Part shown: positions 24,341-33,492 of the stretch, one piece after another | Numbering within the stretch: position 1 is the stretch's first letter | Layout of the letters: every line of letters begins with the position of its first letter | NCBI RefSeq assembly: GCF_028747205.1 | Contig: NZ_CP112880.1 | Span: 3,658,001-3,722,000 of the forward strand | DNA from: Streptomyces sp. CA-278952 | GTDB lineage: Bacteria; Actinomycetota; Actinomycetes; Streptomycetales; Streptomycetaceae | Reading direction: 5' to 3' | Length of the DNA stretch: 64,000 nucleotides | Program-made: the position numbers and the translations under genes | The notes under the pieces: generated by a model | Databases searched by the model: none | Told to the model about the DNA's origin: nothing | What the model saw: only the letters and a program-made list of their open reading frames with translations

Positions 24341-25117
24341 TCACTGATGCGGAACGGTGATGCCGGCCGCGCGCAGGTCCGCCTCGACCAGCGTGTTCAA
24401 CCGGGCGATGGACGGCGACTGGTCTTCGCGGTGGTGGTTGACCAGGGCGTACCGGGAGGCGGCGTCGGACTGGTTCCCCAACCCTGCCGGCATCGCCAGG
24501 AGCGTCCGGTCGGCCAGCAGCTTGCCGGCCAGCGCGGACGCCAGTTCCTCGATCCGCGGGTCGTCCGGCTCCCAGGACCTCGCATCCCAGGCCCGCTTGG
24601 TCAGCTCGACGGACTCGGGATCGTCCAAAGCACGTTCGAGCCGGGTCAGGAAGTTGTGGAAGATCTCCGGGACCAGCGCTCGGGCCAGCACCAGGGCCTC
24701 CCGTTGAACGGCCACGTAGTCGGGAGCGAAGCCGAGTCCGGCGAGTCCGTCCAGGACCGCGCAGGCTCGGTCGGGCAGCAGGGCCCGGTCGCCGTGGTCG
24801 AGGCGGTGCAGCCTGTCGCGGCGAGCGATCAGGTCTTCGATCCGTTCGGTGAGCTGGTGATGGACGTCGTCCAGGGTGGCGGCGAACGTCCGGGGATCGG
24901 CGTCGAGCAGGTCACCGATCTCGCCCAGCGGCACGCCGGCCGCGGCCAGGGTCCGGACCTGGACCAGACGGAACAGCTCGCCCGACCGGTAACGGCGGTA
25001 GCCGGAGCCGTCGCGTTCCGGCTCGGCGACCAGTCCGAGCCGGTGGTAGTGCCGCACGGTCTTGATCGTGACACCGACGTACGCCGCCGCCTGACCGATC
25101 GTCAGTCCGTCTGCCAT
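24341..25117 (-). CDS. MerR-family transcriptional regulator
   Basis: 258 aa. The N-terminal MerR winged helix is complete (LTIGQAAAYVGVTIKTVRHYHRLGLVAEPERDGSGYRRY), followed by a dimerisation helix and a ~130-residue C-terminal helical domain that probably senses a ligand. No cysteine cluster typical of metal sensors is present, so a small organic ligand or antibiotic is more likely. It is divergent from a serine hydrolase gene whose promoter contains a perfect 19-bp palindrome of MerR type. Confidence 0.88.
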   Translation of the reverse strand: MADGLTIGQAAAYVGVTIKTVRHYHRLGLVAEPERDGSGYRRYRSGELFRLVQVRTLAAAGVPLGEIGDLLDADPRTFAATLDDVHHQLTERIEDLIARRDRLHRLDHGDRALLPDRACAVLDGLAGLGFAPDYVAVQREALVLARALVPEIFHNFLTRLERALDDPESVELTKRAWDARSWEPDDPRIEELASALAGKLLADRTLLAMPAGLGNQSDAASRYALVNHHREDQSPSIARLNTLVEADLRAAGITVPHQ

Positions 25118-25306
25118 CGGCTCAGCACCTCCGGTTCGTGGACGGCCGCGGTCTCGCGAAGCGCGTCGGCGACGGCCGGGAAGCCCGGACGATCACCGGG
25201 GCGAGGATAGCGCGCACCCGCTCCCGCCCGCCCCCTGCCGCCGAGCAGGGCCGGGACGCCTGCGGCCGGCGCCTGGCAACCCTTGGCGCACGACGGGGGG
25301 GGTTGA

Positions 25307-25325
25307 CCTTGACCTCGGGTCAAGG
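25307..25325. promoter_or_regulatory. MerR-type operator in the spacer of the hydrolase promoter
   Basis: CCTTGACC-TCG-GGTCAAGG, a perfect 19-bp palindrome that begins inside the -35-like TTGACC (25303-25308) and fills an overlong spacer before a weak -10 (CAGGCT near 25329). This geometry is the hallmark of MerR-activated promoters. The binder is probably the adjacent MerR protein. Confidence 0.7.
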
Positions 25326-25411
25326 ACGCAGGCTCTGCACAGGGCCGCTCGAAGGGCCAGGCAGCCACCGGGGCCGCCGTGAGAACTCACTCCGCGAACA
25401 GGAGATCCACC

Positions 25412-26638
25412 ATGGGAACCAGCGACAACGGCTTCTCGGACGCAGGGCTGCGCCGACTGCGCGAGGTGCTGGCAGGGCACGTCGAGTCCCAGAGGATTCC
25501 CGGCCTGGTCGCCCTGGTCAGCCGCGGCGGCCGGACGCACGTCGAGGCGATCGGGACGATGCGCCATGACGGCGGTCCGCCGATGCACCGGCACACGATC
25601 TTCCGGATGGCGTCCACGTCGAAACCCGTCACGATGGCGGCAGCGATGATCCTGCTCGACGAGTGCCGGCTGCGGCTGGACGACCCGGTGGATCAGTGGC
25701 TGCCCGAACTCGCCGACCGGCAGGTGCTGAAGCGGCCCGACGGGCCGCTGGACGAGACCGTGCCGGCTCGGCGGCCGATCACCGTAAGGGACCTGCTGAC
25801 CTCCACGTTCGGGCTCGGAGTGGACTTCGAGTCGATGGCTTCCCCGATCAGGGCCGCGACCCACGAACGTCTCGACTACAGCGTGTCATCCGGGCCCGCG
25901 CCCGGTCCGGACGAGTGGATGCGCCGCCTCGGCGAGCTGCCGTTGCAGTTCCAGCCCGGAGAGCGGTGGCAGTACGACCTCAGCAACGAGGTGGTCGGTG
26001 TCCTCGTCTCCAGGGTCACGGGACAGCCGTTGGAGACGTTCCTGCGGACGCGCGTCCTCGATCCCCTGGGGATGAAGGACACCGCCTTCCACGTGCCCGC
26101 CGACAAGATCGACCGACTGCCGCCCCTGTACGGGCCCGACCCGCGGACCGGCGAGTTCGTCGTGTGGGACGAGGCGGCAGGGGGGAGGTCCAGCGCGCCT
26201 CCCGCGTTCCAGGGCGCCGGCGGCGGGCTGGTCTCCACCGCCGACGACTACCACGCCTACTTCCAGATGCTGCTGAACCACGGCATGCACGGGAATGAAC
26301 GGATCCTGTCCCGCGCCGCCGTCGAGCTGATGACCACCAACCGTCTCTCGCCCGGGCAACTGGCCGCCCGGGAAGCCATGTTCAGCAACGTCGCCCACCT
26401 GTCGTCCGGCCAGGGGTCGACCGGCGGCTGGGGCATCGGCATGGCGGTGCGCACCCATCGCGGCGACTACGCGCCCATCGGCCAGTTCGGCTGGTTCGGC
26501 GGTACCGGCACTACCGCCTTCGCGGACAGGACCAACCAGCTCACCGGGGTCCTGCTCACCCAGGTCGGACTGTCCACCCCGGATTCGCCCCGCGCCATGA
26601 ACGACTTCTGGACCAAGCTCTACCAGGCCATCGACTGA
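25412..26638 (+). CDS. Serine hydrolase of the beta-lactamase/EstB family
   Basis: 408 aa from ATG 25412 with CAGGAGATC upstream; an earlier GTG lacks a ribosome site. The nucleophile motif S68-T-S-K71 is in FRMASTSKP, the Tyr of the second motif lies in WQYDLSNEVVGVLV, and the C-terminal GWFGGTGTT replaces the KTG box as in class-C-like esterases. There is no signal peptide, so it is a cytoplasmic esterase or beta-lactamase-fold hydrolase rather than a secreted resistance enzyme. It is controlled by the MerR-type promoter upstream. Confidence 0.87.
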   Translation: MGTSDNGFSDAGLRRLREVLAGHVESQRIPGLVALVSRGGRTHVEAIGTMRHDGGPPMHRHTIFRMASTSKPVTMAAAMILLDECRLRLDDPVDQWLPELADRQVLKRPDGPLDETVPARRPITVRDLLTSTFGLGVDFESMASPIRAATHERLDYSVSSGPAPGPDEWMRRLGELPLQFQPGERWQYDLSNEVVGVLVSRVTGQPLETFLRTRVLDPLGMKDTAFHVPADKIDRLPPLYGPDPRTGEFVVWDEAAGGRSSAPPAFQGAGGGLVSTADDYHAYFQMLLNHGMHGNERILSRAAVELMTTNRLSPGQLAAREAMFSNVAHLSSGQGSTGGWGIGMAVRTHRGDYAPIGQFGWFGGTGTTAFADRTNQLTGVLLTQVGLSTPDSPRAMNDFWTKLYQAID

Positions 26639-26731
26639 CGACGAGCCAGAGGCCGGCACGGACAGGACCACGAACAGGACCACGAACAGGGCGGTGATCG
26701 CGCCGCCCTCCCGGCCTGACGAACACACACA

Positions 26732-26774
26732 CGCGGCGGCGGACGACGGGGCCTCCCCGTCGTCCGCCGCCGCG
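26732..26774. terminator. Strong bidirectional hairpin between the hydrolase gene and purA
   Basis: A 20-bp perfect stem (26732-26751 with 26755-26774) and a 3-nt loop lie between convergent genes. Confidence 0.8.
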
Positions 26775-26786
26775 TCGCTGTCCGGC

Positions 26787-26844
26787 CGTCCCCAGGAGGC
26801 GTCCCTACAGGAACGCGTCCCCAGGAGGCGTTTCTACAGGAACG
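26787..26844. repeat. 29-bp tandem duplication spanning the purA stop codon
   Basis: Copies at 26787-26815 and 26816-26844 differ at two bases. The right copy contains the last codons and stop of purA; the left copy repeats them, stop included, just downstream. Confidence 0.9.
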
Positions 26845-28117
26845 AGTTGATCTCGATGGTCTCGGTCCGGCCGGGGCCGACGCCGATCGCGGAGATCGGT
26901 GCGCCCGACATCTCCTCCAGGGCCTTCACGTAATCCTGCGCGTTCTTCGGCAGGTCGTCGAAGGTCTTGGCCTTGGTGATGTCCTCGGACCAACCCGGCA
27001 GGTTCTCGTAGATCGGCTTCGCGTGGTGGAAGTCGGTCTGGTTGTACGGGAGTTCCTCGACGCGCTTGCCGTCGATCTCGTACGCCACGCAGACCGGGAT
27101 CTGCTCCCAGCCGGTGAGGACGTCCAGCTTGGTGAGGAAGAAGTCGGTCAGGCCGTTGACCCGGGTCGCGTACCGCGCGATCGGGGCGTCGAACCAACCA
27201 CAGCGGCGGTCACGGCCGGTGGTGACACCGCGCTCGCCGCCGATGCGCCGCAGCGCCTCGCCGTCCTCGTCGTGCAGCTCCGTCGGGAACGGACCGGCCC
27301 CGACCCGCGTCGTATAGGCCTTGAGGATGCCGATGACCCGGCTGATCTTCGTCGGGCCCACGCCGGCGCCGGTGCAGGCGCCGCCCGCGGTCGGGTTCGA
27401 CGAGGTGACGAAGGGATACGTGCCGTGGTCGACGTCGAGCAGGGTGCCCTGGCCGCCCTCGAAGAGGACGACCTTGCCCTCGTCGATGGCATCGTTCAGG
27501 ATCAGGGTCGTGTCGGCGACGAACGGCTTGATCTGCTCCGCGTACTGGAGCATGTCCTCGACGACCTTGCCGGCCTCGATGGCCCGGCGGTTGAAGACCT
27601 TGGCCAGGAGCTGGTTCTTCTGCTCCAGGGCCGCCTCCACCTTCTGCACCAGGATCGACTCGTCGTAGAGGTCCTGGACGCGGATCCCCACCCGGTTGAT
27701 CTTGTCGGCGTACGTCGGACCGATACCCCGGCCCGTCGTGCCGATCTTGCGCTTCCCCAGGAAGCGCTCGGTCACCTTGTCGAGCGTGACGTTGTACGGA
27801 GTGATCAAATGAGCGTTGCCGCTGATCAGAAGCTTGGACGTGTCGACGCCTCGCTCGTTCAGACCGCTCAGCTCGGAGAGCAGGACCGCCGGGTCGACCA
27901 CGACACCGTTCCCGATGACCGGGGTACACCCCGGCGACAGGATTCCGGAGGGGAGGAGATGCAGTGCGTACTTCTGGTCGCCCACGACGACCGTGTGACC
28001 GGCGTTGTTACCGCCTTGGTATCGCACGACATAGTCCACGGATCCACCGAGGAGGTCGGTGGCCTTCCCCTTGCCCTCGTCACCCCACTGAGCACCGAGC
28101 AGCACAAGTGCGGGCAC
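26834..28117 (-). CDS. purA: Adenylosuccinate synthetase
   Basis: 427 aa. It converts IMP, aspartate and GTP to adenylosuccinate, the first step from IMP to AMP; cytoplasmic dimer. The N-terminus [19 protein letters not shown] is the GTP-binding signature, followed by the usual [18 protein letters not shown] and CGWFDAP segments. The length is standard. A 29-bp duplication repeats its last codons downstream. It is divergent from the DAGK-like gene with a hairpin in the 186-bp gap. Confidence 0.98.
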   Translation of the reverse strand: MPALVLLGAQWGDEGKGKATDLLGGSVDYVVRYQGGNNAGHTVVVGDQKYALHLLPSGILSPGCTPVIGNGVVVDPAVLLSELSGLNERGVDTSKLLISGNAHLITPYNVTLDKVTERFLGKRKIGTTGRGIGPTYADKINRVGIRVQDLYDESILVQKVEAALEQKNQLLAKVFNRRAIEAGKVVEDMLQYAEQIKPFVADTTLILNDAIDEGKVVLFEGGQGTLLDVDHGTYPFVTSSNPTAGGACTGAGVGPTKISRVIGILKAYTTRVGAGPFPTELHDEDGEALRRIGGERGVTTGRDRRCGWFDAPIARYATRVNGLTDFFLTKLDVLTGWEQIPVCVAYEIDGKRVEELPYNQTDFHHAKPIYENLPGWSEDITKAKTFDDLPKNAQDYVKALEEMSGAPISAIGVGPGRTETIEINSFL

Positions 28118-28241
28118 AGGCGTACACCCCTTCCGGGCGGGGCATGTCCAAGGTCAGGGGGCGTACGTAAAGGTCGTACCTGCCGTACGACGATGTACGG
28201 CAAAACCTGAGCCGTCGAACCGGGTGCCCCGGAATAGACGA

Positions 28242-28269
28242 AGCCCCTGGCGCAATAGCGCAAGGGGCT
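28242..28269. other. Hairpin in the purA/DAGK-like divergent region
   Basis: 28242-28253 pairs with 28258-28269 (12 positions, one mismatch, AATA loop). It lies about 125 nt from the purA start and 35 nt before the DAGK-like GTG. It could be a leader element or insulator between divergent transcripts. Confidence 0.5.
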
Positions 28270-28303
28270 CTTGCACCAAGATGCTACCCGAGGAAGGACC
28301 GAG

Positions 28304-29185
28304 GTGTCGGCTGCAGAGCCCCCCGGCGACGGCGACGACCAGCTTCTGGTGGTCATCGACCCGGTCGCCCGCCGGACCGACGGCGAGTCCGTCCGTATCG
28401 CCAAGGACGTGCTGAGCGCCGGCTCGCACGCCAAGATCTGCCTTCCGGACACCCCCGAGGAGTTCGCGCGGGCCCTGTCCCGGCGGGGTTCGCGCAGGCC
28501 CGTGGTGGTCGGCGACGATCACGCGCTGCTGCGCGCGGTGGCCCAGCTCCACCGCGAACGGGAGCTGGCCGACGGCGTCCTCTCCCTGATCCCCGTCGGC
28601 GCGGCGCACGCCCTGGAGGTGGCCCACGCCCTCGGCGTCCCCCGGGGCGCCGTGGCGGCCGCCCGGACTGCGCTGGACGGCGCGGTGCGACGTCTGGACC
28701 TCCTGGTCGACGACAGCGACGGCGTCGTCCTCGGCCGCCTCCGCATCCCCGCCCCGGCCCCGCCGTCCGGCCCGGGGGGCCCGCACACGGGCGTCACGGC
28801 CGTCTGGGACACCTGCCGCTCGCTGATGACGTCCCTGGTCCGCCCGGCCCCGGTCGCCGCCAACACGCACCCGGGCACGCACCGGCTGCGCGTCGAGGCG
28901 GACGGGGTGCTGCTGAGCGACCTGGACACCCCTGTCCGGGGCGTCCAGGTGACCTCCCAGGGCGACGGGGGCCAGGCCGACGTCGTCGTCCGCACCGCCT
29001 CGGGCGAGGACGTCACGGCGGAGGCCAAGGCCGTCACGGTCTCCGGCGCGGATTTCCGCTACCGGGCGGACATACAGACCGGGGGGCCGGTACGCACCCG
29101 GACCTGGACGGTCCGGGCGGGCGCCTGGGGGCTGATGCTGCCGGGCCCGGCGAGCGCGGTCGGATCAGCGGGCGCACGCTGGTAG
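28304..29185 (+). CDS. Diacylglycerol kinase-like protein lacking the GGDGT motif
   Basis: 293 aa from GTG 28304, with GAGGAAGGA upstream. The fold resembles lipid kinases of the DAGK/YegS type: strand LLVVIDPVARRT, then VVVGDDHALLRAVAQL where active enzymes have a GGDGTxN nucleotide loop, then SLIPVGAAHALEVAHALGV like the usual phosphate-loop region. Loss of GGDGT suggests it does not bind ATP in the canonical way. The C-terminal part is a beta-rich domain with R-x-E and S-D elements, as in DAGK C-terminal lobes. Activity uncertain. Confidence 0.7.
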   Translation: MSAAEPPGDGDDQLLVVIDPVARRTDGESVRIAKDVLSAGSHAKICLPDTPEEFARALSRRGSRRPVVVGDDHALLRAVAQLHRERELADGVLSLIPVGAAHALEVAHALGVPRGAVAAARTALDGAVRRLDLLVDDSDGVVLGRLRIPAPAPPSGPGGPHTGVTAVWDTCRSLMTSLVRPAPVAANTHPGTHRLRVEADGVLLSDLDTPVRGVQVTSQGDGGQADVVVRTASGEDVTAEAKAVTVSGADFRYRADIQTGGPVRTRTWTVRAGAWGLMLPGPASAVGSAGARW

Positions 29186-29218
29186 AAGACGGCCCGAGAC
29201 GTCCCGGAGGTGACCGTC

Positions 29219-29491
29219 ATGACCAGGATCGCTGTCGGATGGCACATCGACCTCGCCTTCGAGGAGGACACCCACCGCACCCGCGCGGCGGCGCTCGTCC
29301 GCCTCTCCGACGGAACAGAGGTACGCGCCCACGGCTACGCCAGCCGCCATCCGTCGGACGCCGACCAGCAGAGGGTCGGCGAGGAGATCGCGGGGGCCAG
29401 GGCGCTGAACGAACTGGCGATGAGACTGCTGACCAAAGCGCACGACGAGATCGACGAGGCGTCGGGCAGGTCGTCGTACCCCCTGACGTAG
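29219..29491 (+). CDS. DUF1876 (dsRBD-like) protein
   Basis: 90 aa from ATG 29219 with GGAGGTG 5 nt upstream. The pattern WHIDLAFEEDTHRTRAAALVRL...ARGHGYASRHP-type core and final ELAMRLLTKAHDEIDEA matches DUF1876, a double-stranded-RNA-binding-like fold common in actinobacteria. Partner and role are unknown. Confidence 0.85.
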   Translation: MTRIAVGWHIDLAFEEDTHRTRAAALVRLSDGTEVRAHGYASRHPSDADQQRVGEEIAGARALNELAMRLLTKAHDEIDEASGRSSYPLT

Positions 29492-29590
29492 CACCGGGGC
29501 TCCGCCCCGGACCCCGCTCCTCAATCGCCGGAGGGGCTGAGTGTGCCGAGGAGCGGGGGTCCGGGGGCAGCGCCCCCGTAAGCGGAACCG
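29492..29590. repeat. Single copy of a dispersed intergenic repeat with GC hairpins
   Basis: It contains CTCAATCGCCGGAGGGGCTG at 29520-29539, the reverse complement of the core of the 52-bp repeat at 39740-39930, flanked by GGGGCTCCGCCCC and GGGGGCAGCGCCCCC hairpins. It is a Streptomyces-type dispersed repeat and possibly a terminator for the DUF1876 gene. Confidence 0.7.
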
Positions 29591-29619
29591 CGCCCGCACC
29601 CCGCCGCGTCCTCCACCAC

Positions 29620-29961
29620 ATGGAGATCCAGAACGCGCGGCGGGAAGCCGTCGTCGGAACCGCCGGCTGTCTGACCGCCTTCGCCGGAGCGCTCGCGGGC
29701 ATCGTGCTCTGGGCCCCGCACGGCAAGGGCGGCCTCCTCGACGGCTTCGAGGGCGCCTCCAACTGGAACGTGCTCTGGGTCGGCCTGCCCCTCATGATCC
29801 TCGGCGGGATCGCGGCGGCCCTGGCCCTGTTCTTCCTGGTCCGGGGTGAGTGGAAGCGGGCGCTCGGCCTCGTCGCGGCCATCGCCGCACTCTTCGCGAT
29901 CGGCGTCGGCGTGGACGCGCTGGCCGGAGCGCCGAGGCCGGAGTGCTACGACCCCTGCTGA
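29620..29961 (+). CDS. Small membrane protein of unknown function
   Basis: 113 aa from ATG 29620 (MEIQNARREAVVG). Three hydrophobic segments lie near 14-32, 50-73 and 80-100, with a short basic loop (RGEWKR). The C-terminus PRPECYDPC has two cysteines likely outside. No family recognised. It converges with the P450 gene 16 bp away. Confidence 0.65.
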   Translation: MEIQNARREAVVGTAGCLTAFAGALAGIVLWAPHGKGGLLDGFEGASNWNVLWVGLPLMILGGIAAALALFFLVRGEWKRALGLVAAIAALFAIGVGVDALAGAPRPECYDPC

Positions 29962-29977
29962 GCCACCGGCGCAGGCG

Positions 29978-31183
29978 CTACACCTCCGCCCGCAGCTCCT
30001 TCAGCCCCCGGATCACATACCCCGGCTGCCACTCGGGCTCGGCCGTCATCCGCAGCGCCGGCGCCTTGCGGAGCAGCTCCCCGAAGGAGGCGGCCAGCTC
30101 CAGCCGGGCCAGCGGGGCGCCCAGGCAGAAGTGGATGCCCGCGCCGAAGGTGATGTGCGGGTTGTCCTCCCGGGACAGGTCCAGCGTGTCCGGGCGCGCG
30201 AACCGCTCGGGGTCCCGGTTGGCCGAGCCGAACAGCAGCGCCACCTCCGCGCCCCGCCCGATCACCTGGCCGTCGATCTCGATGTCGTCGAGCACCCACC
30301 GCTCGAACATCTGCAACGGGGTGTCGTAGCGCAGCAGTTCCTCGACAGCGGTGGGCAGCAGCGCGGGGTCGGCGCGCAGGGCGGCCAGCTGCTCCGGGTG
30401 GTGGAAGAGGGTGCGCCAGCCGTTGACGGTGGTGTTCACCGTCGCCTCGTGGCCCGCGTTCAGCAGGAGCACACAGGTCGAGATCATCTCCTGCTCGGTC
30501 AGCCGCTCGCCCTCGTCGTGGGCGGCGATGAGCGCCGAGACCAGGTCCTCGCCGGGGTTGGTGCGCCGCTCGGCGATGAGCCCGCGCAGATACGCGGAGA
30601 AGTCGACGGAGGCCCGGACGGCGGCCTCGGCCGTCCCCTCCGACGGGTTCAGCTCGAACATCCTGCAGATCGCCGCCGACCAGGGCCGCAGCAGGCCCCG
30701 GTCCGCCTCCGGAACGCCCAGCATCTCCGCGATCACGGCGACCGGCAGCGGCTCCGCGACCTCCGCGAGAAGATCCCCGCCGCCCTCGGCCACGAAGGCG
30801 TCGACCAGCTCGGCCGCCAGCCGCCGGACGGTCGGGGCGAGGTTCTCGACCGTACGCGGGGTGAACGCCTTGGAGATCAGGCGCCGGATCCGGGGATGGT
30901 CGGGGGCCTCCAGATCGAGGAGGCCCTGCCCGTTGAGCGTGGTGAACGGCTCGTGCGCTGCGGGCGGTGGGGTCCGGCCGAACTCCTCGTGGCTGAAGCG
31001 GTGCAGATACGTCCGGCCGAGGCGGCGGTCGCGCAGCAGAGCCGACACGTCGGAGTGGTGCGGGATCAGCCACTGCCCCGTCGGCTCGAACCAGTGCGCC
31101 CGGCCGGCGGCGCGCAGCGCGGTGTAGGCGGGGTAGGGATCGGCGACGAACGCGGGCGACCAGGGATCGAAGGACACGTGCAT
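29978..31183 (-). CDS. Cytochrome P450 monooxygenase
   Basis: 401 aa, soluble bacterial class I type. The heme-binding FGAGIHFCLG has Cys at 353, the I-helix AGHEAT is at 243-248 (oxygen activation), and the K-helix ExxR is EELLR at 281-285. The N-terminus SFDPWSPAFVADPYPAY is typical of CYP107-like enzymes. No ferredoxin or reductase gene is adjacent, so it must use partners encoded elsewhere. Substrate unknown. Confidence 0.93.
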   Translation of the reverse strand: MHVSFDPWSPAFVADPYPAYTALRAAGRAHWFEPTGQWLIPHHSDVSALLRDRRLGRTYLHRFSHEEFGRTPPPAAHEPFTTLNGQGLLDLEAPDHPRIRRLISKAFTPRTVENLAPTVRRLAAELVDAFVAEGGGDLLAEVAEPLPVAVIAEMLGVPEADRGLLRPWSAAICRMFELNPSEGTAEAAVRASVDFSAYLRGLIAERRTNPGEDLVSALIAAHDEGERLTEQEMISTCVLLLNAGHEATVNTTVNGWRTLFHHPEQLAALRADPALLPTAVEELLRYDTPLQMFERWVLDDIEIDGQVIGRGAEVALLFGSANRDPERFARPDTLDLSREDNPHITFGAGIHFCLGAPLARLELAASFGELLRKAPALRMTAEPEWQPGYVIRGLKELRAEV

Positions 31184-31200
31184 GACCCGACGCTACCCGC

Positions 31201-31324
31201 GCCCGCCGCCACCGCAAGGGGTGATCCCGCCCGGGCCTCCCCGGGACCGCCCGCCGCCACAGCAAGAGGTACGTGCGCCTGCCCCGGGCGGTCCCGGGAC
31301 CGCCCGGGGCCGCCGCAAGAGGTG
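31201..31324. repeat. Three degenerate repeats past the response-regulator gene
   Basis: GCAAG(A/G)GGT occurs at about 31214, 31262 and 31315, each preceded by CGCCG/CCGCC-rich sequence. The copies are imperfect, spaced 48 and 53 bp, and lie between the P450 start and the response-regulator stop. Strong GGGCGGTCCC/GGGACCGCCC pairing may terminate the two-component operon. Confidence 0.4.
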
Positions 31325-31993
31325 CTACCCGGGCGTCACCAGCCGCGCCTCGTAGGCGAACACCGCCGCCTGGGTCCGGTCCCGCAGCCCCAGCTTCACC
31401 AGGATGCGGCTGACGTGCGTCTTGATCGTGGACTCGGCGACGATCAGATGCGAGGCGATCTCCGCGTTGGAGAGCCCCTGCGCGATCAGGACGAGCACCT
31501 CCGTCTCGCGTTCGGTGAGATCGCCGATCCGGGCCAGGGCGGGCGGGCGCGGGGTCTCGGCGAGCTTGGAGAACTCGGTGATCAGCCGCCGGGTCACCGT
31601 CGGGGCGAGCAGCGCCTCGCCCGAGGCCACCACCCGTACCCCGTCGGCGAGCTGCCGGGCGGACGCGTCCTTGAGGAGGAAGCCCGAGGCCCCGGCCCGC
31701 AGCGCCTGGTAGACGTATTCGTCGAGGTCGAAGGTCGTCAGCACCAGCACCTTCGCGTCGGCGTCCCGCGCGACGATTTCGCGGGTCGCCTCGATGCCGT
31801 TCATCTCCGGCATGCGGATGTCCATGAGGACCACGTCCGGGCGGAGGGCGGCGACCTGGGCGAGGGCCTGACGCCCGTCGACCGCCTCGCCCACGACGGT
31901 GATCCCCGGCATCGCGTTGAGCAGGACCGAGAAGCCCTCGCGGACCATCATCTGGTCGTCGACGATCAGGACCCGGATGTCGGTGCCGCTCAT
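31325..31993 (-). CDS. LuxR/NarL-family response regulator
   Basis: 222 aa from ATG 31993. The receiver domain has acidic D12/D13, the phosphorylation site D58 and the conserved Lys in GFLLKDA. The C-terminal LuxR HTH runs LTERETEVLVLIAQGLSNAEIASHLIVAESTIKTH. The start overlaps the histidine kinase stop (ATGA, 31990-31993), so the pair is co-translated. The regulated genes are unknown; the adjacent P450 is on the same strand downstream. Confidence 0.95.
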   Translation of the reverse strand: MSGTDIRVLIVDDQMMVREGFSVLLNAMPGITVVGEAVDGRQALAQVAALRPDVVLMDIRMPEMNGIEATREIVARDADAKVLVLTTFDLDEYVYQALRAGASGFLLKDASARQLADGVRVVASGEALLAPTVTRRLITEFSKLAETPRPPALARIGDLTERETEVLVLIAQGLSNAEIASHLIVAESTIKTHVSRILVKLGLRDRTQAAVFAYEARLVTPG

Positions 31994-33363
31994 GCGCCGC
32001 CACCCCGTTCGACGACGACCGTGTCCGCGTCGCCCGTCGCGCCCGTCGCGCCCGTCGCGCCCGTCGCGTCCGCCGTGCCGCCGGCCGTCTCCCGTGGCTC
32101 CGGCCCGTCCGACAGCGGGACGGGGAGGAACACGGAGATCTCGTATCCGCCGTCCTCCGTCGCCCCGGCCGTCATCTCGCCGTTCAGCATCGCGACCCGC
32201 TCCCGCATCCCGGTGATCCCGTGCCCGGCCCCCGGCGAGGGCTTGACCAGACCGCGCGGGGGCCCGTTGACCACCCGCAGCCCGAGCCCGCCGAGGACAT
32301 AGCCGAGCTCGACCCGGGCCGAGGCTCCCGGGGCATGCCGCAGGCTGTTGCTCAGGGCCTCCTGGACGATCCGGTACGCCGACAGCTCGACGCCCTGCGG
32401 CAGCTCGCGGACGGCCCCGGTGATCACCTTCTCCGTCTCCAGGCCCGTCTCGCGGACGTTGTCCAGGAGCCCGTCGAGCGCGGCGAGGGTGGGCTGCGGG
32501 GCGTCGGGGGCCTCGTAGTCCTCCGCCCGGACGACCCCGAGGACGCGGCGCAGCTCGGTGAGGGCGGCCACCGCGTTCTCCCGGATGGTGACGAAGGCCT
32601 GCTCCAGCTCGGGCGGCGGGTTCTCGACCCGGTAGGGGGCGGCCTCGGCCTGGATCGCGACGACCGACATGTGGTGGGCCACCACGTCGTGCAGCTCCCG
32701 GGCGATGGTGGTGCGCTCCTCCAGCAGGGTGCGCCGGTCGCGCTCGACGGCGGTGACGGTGCGCTGCACGGTGACCTCGCGCTCGGCGTCGCGCCGGATC
32801 TGGACCACGGCGACGACGAGCAGCGCGAAGGCGGACAGCGTCACCAGGGGCGCGGTGATCGACGGGTCGCCGCCCTCCACCAGCACCCCGAACAACAGGG
32901 TCAGCAGCCACATCAAGGCGGCCGTACGGGGCCGGGTCCGGGCGGCCACGACCACCAGGACCACCACCTGCGCCGCGAAGGTGCTCGGCCCCCACAGCTC
33001 GCTGCCCAGGATCCCGCAGAAGACGGTCGCCAGCATCGAGGCCCAGAAGGCGGCGACCGGCCTGATGAGGGTCATCGCGACCGGGATCGCGGGCACCACG
33101 CCCATCAGGAAGCGGTGGTTCCACTCGGCGAACCCGGCCATCATCACGAGGAAGGCGGCGAACAGCACCAGCGCGTGCGGGGTCCAGACGGTGGCCTTCC
33201 GCAGGCCCTCGGGCAGCCGCCGTATCAGCCGGCCGTCGGGGTTCAGCGGCGGCAGCGGCCGGTAGGCGAGTACATCACGCATCAGGTCGTTCCGCAGGCC
33301 GTCGATGGCCCCTGCGGCCGCCCGGAACTCCGGGCCACTGGTCTTCGTCTGGGTCTCGGTCAC
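31990..33363 (-). CDS. Sensor histidine kinase, NarL/DesK type
   Basis: 457 aa. About four to five hydrophobic segments at 60-190 form the membrane sensor. The HisKA_3 helix has phospho-acceptor H225 in ARELHDVVAHHMSVVAIQ, and the HATPase domain follows (EALSNSLRHA, then GHGITGMRERVA). The C-terminal tail has ATGATGATGATG-type residue repeats from a short DNA repeat and is probably disordered. There is no extracellular sensor domain of size, so it likely senses the membrane or an associated signal. Confidence 0.93.
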   Translation of the reverse strand: MTETQTKTSGPEFRAAAGAIDGLRNDLMRDVLAYRPLPPLNPDGRLIRRLPEGLRKATVWTPHALVLFAAFLVMMAGFAEWNHRFLMGVVPAIPVAMTLIRPVAAFWASMLATVFCGILGSELWGPSTFAAQVVVLVVVAARTRPRTAALMWLLTLLFGVLVEGGDPSITAPLVTLSAFALLVVAVVQIRRDAEREVTVQRTVTAVERDRRTLLEERTTIARELHDVVAHHMSVVAIQAEAAPYRVENPPPELEQAFVTIRENAVAALTELRRVLGVVRAEDYEAPDAPQPTLAALDGLLDNVRETGLETEKVITGAVRELPQGVELSAYRIVQEALSNSLRHAPGASARVELGYVLGGLGLRVVNGPPRGLVKPSPGAGHGITGMRERVAMLNGEMTAGATEDGGYEISVFLPVPLSDGPEPRETAGGTADATGATGATGATGDADTVVVERGGGA

Positions 33364-33492
33364 GCTTCCACGGTAGGCGGCGGCGGACGGCGGGTCGTCA
33401 GCATCGCTACGGATTCCGGGGCGTCCCCCTCAAGGACTACCCGCCTCCGCCGTACTGTCCCGAGGACCGGAAAACCCCTGGTGGCAGCCTCC

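Noticed and set aside
28231..28275. tRNA-like fold near the purA promoter
   Set aside because: It is only one imperfect hairpin; no cloverleaf arms, TTC loop or acceptor pairing are present.
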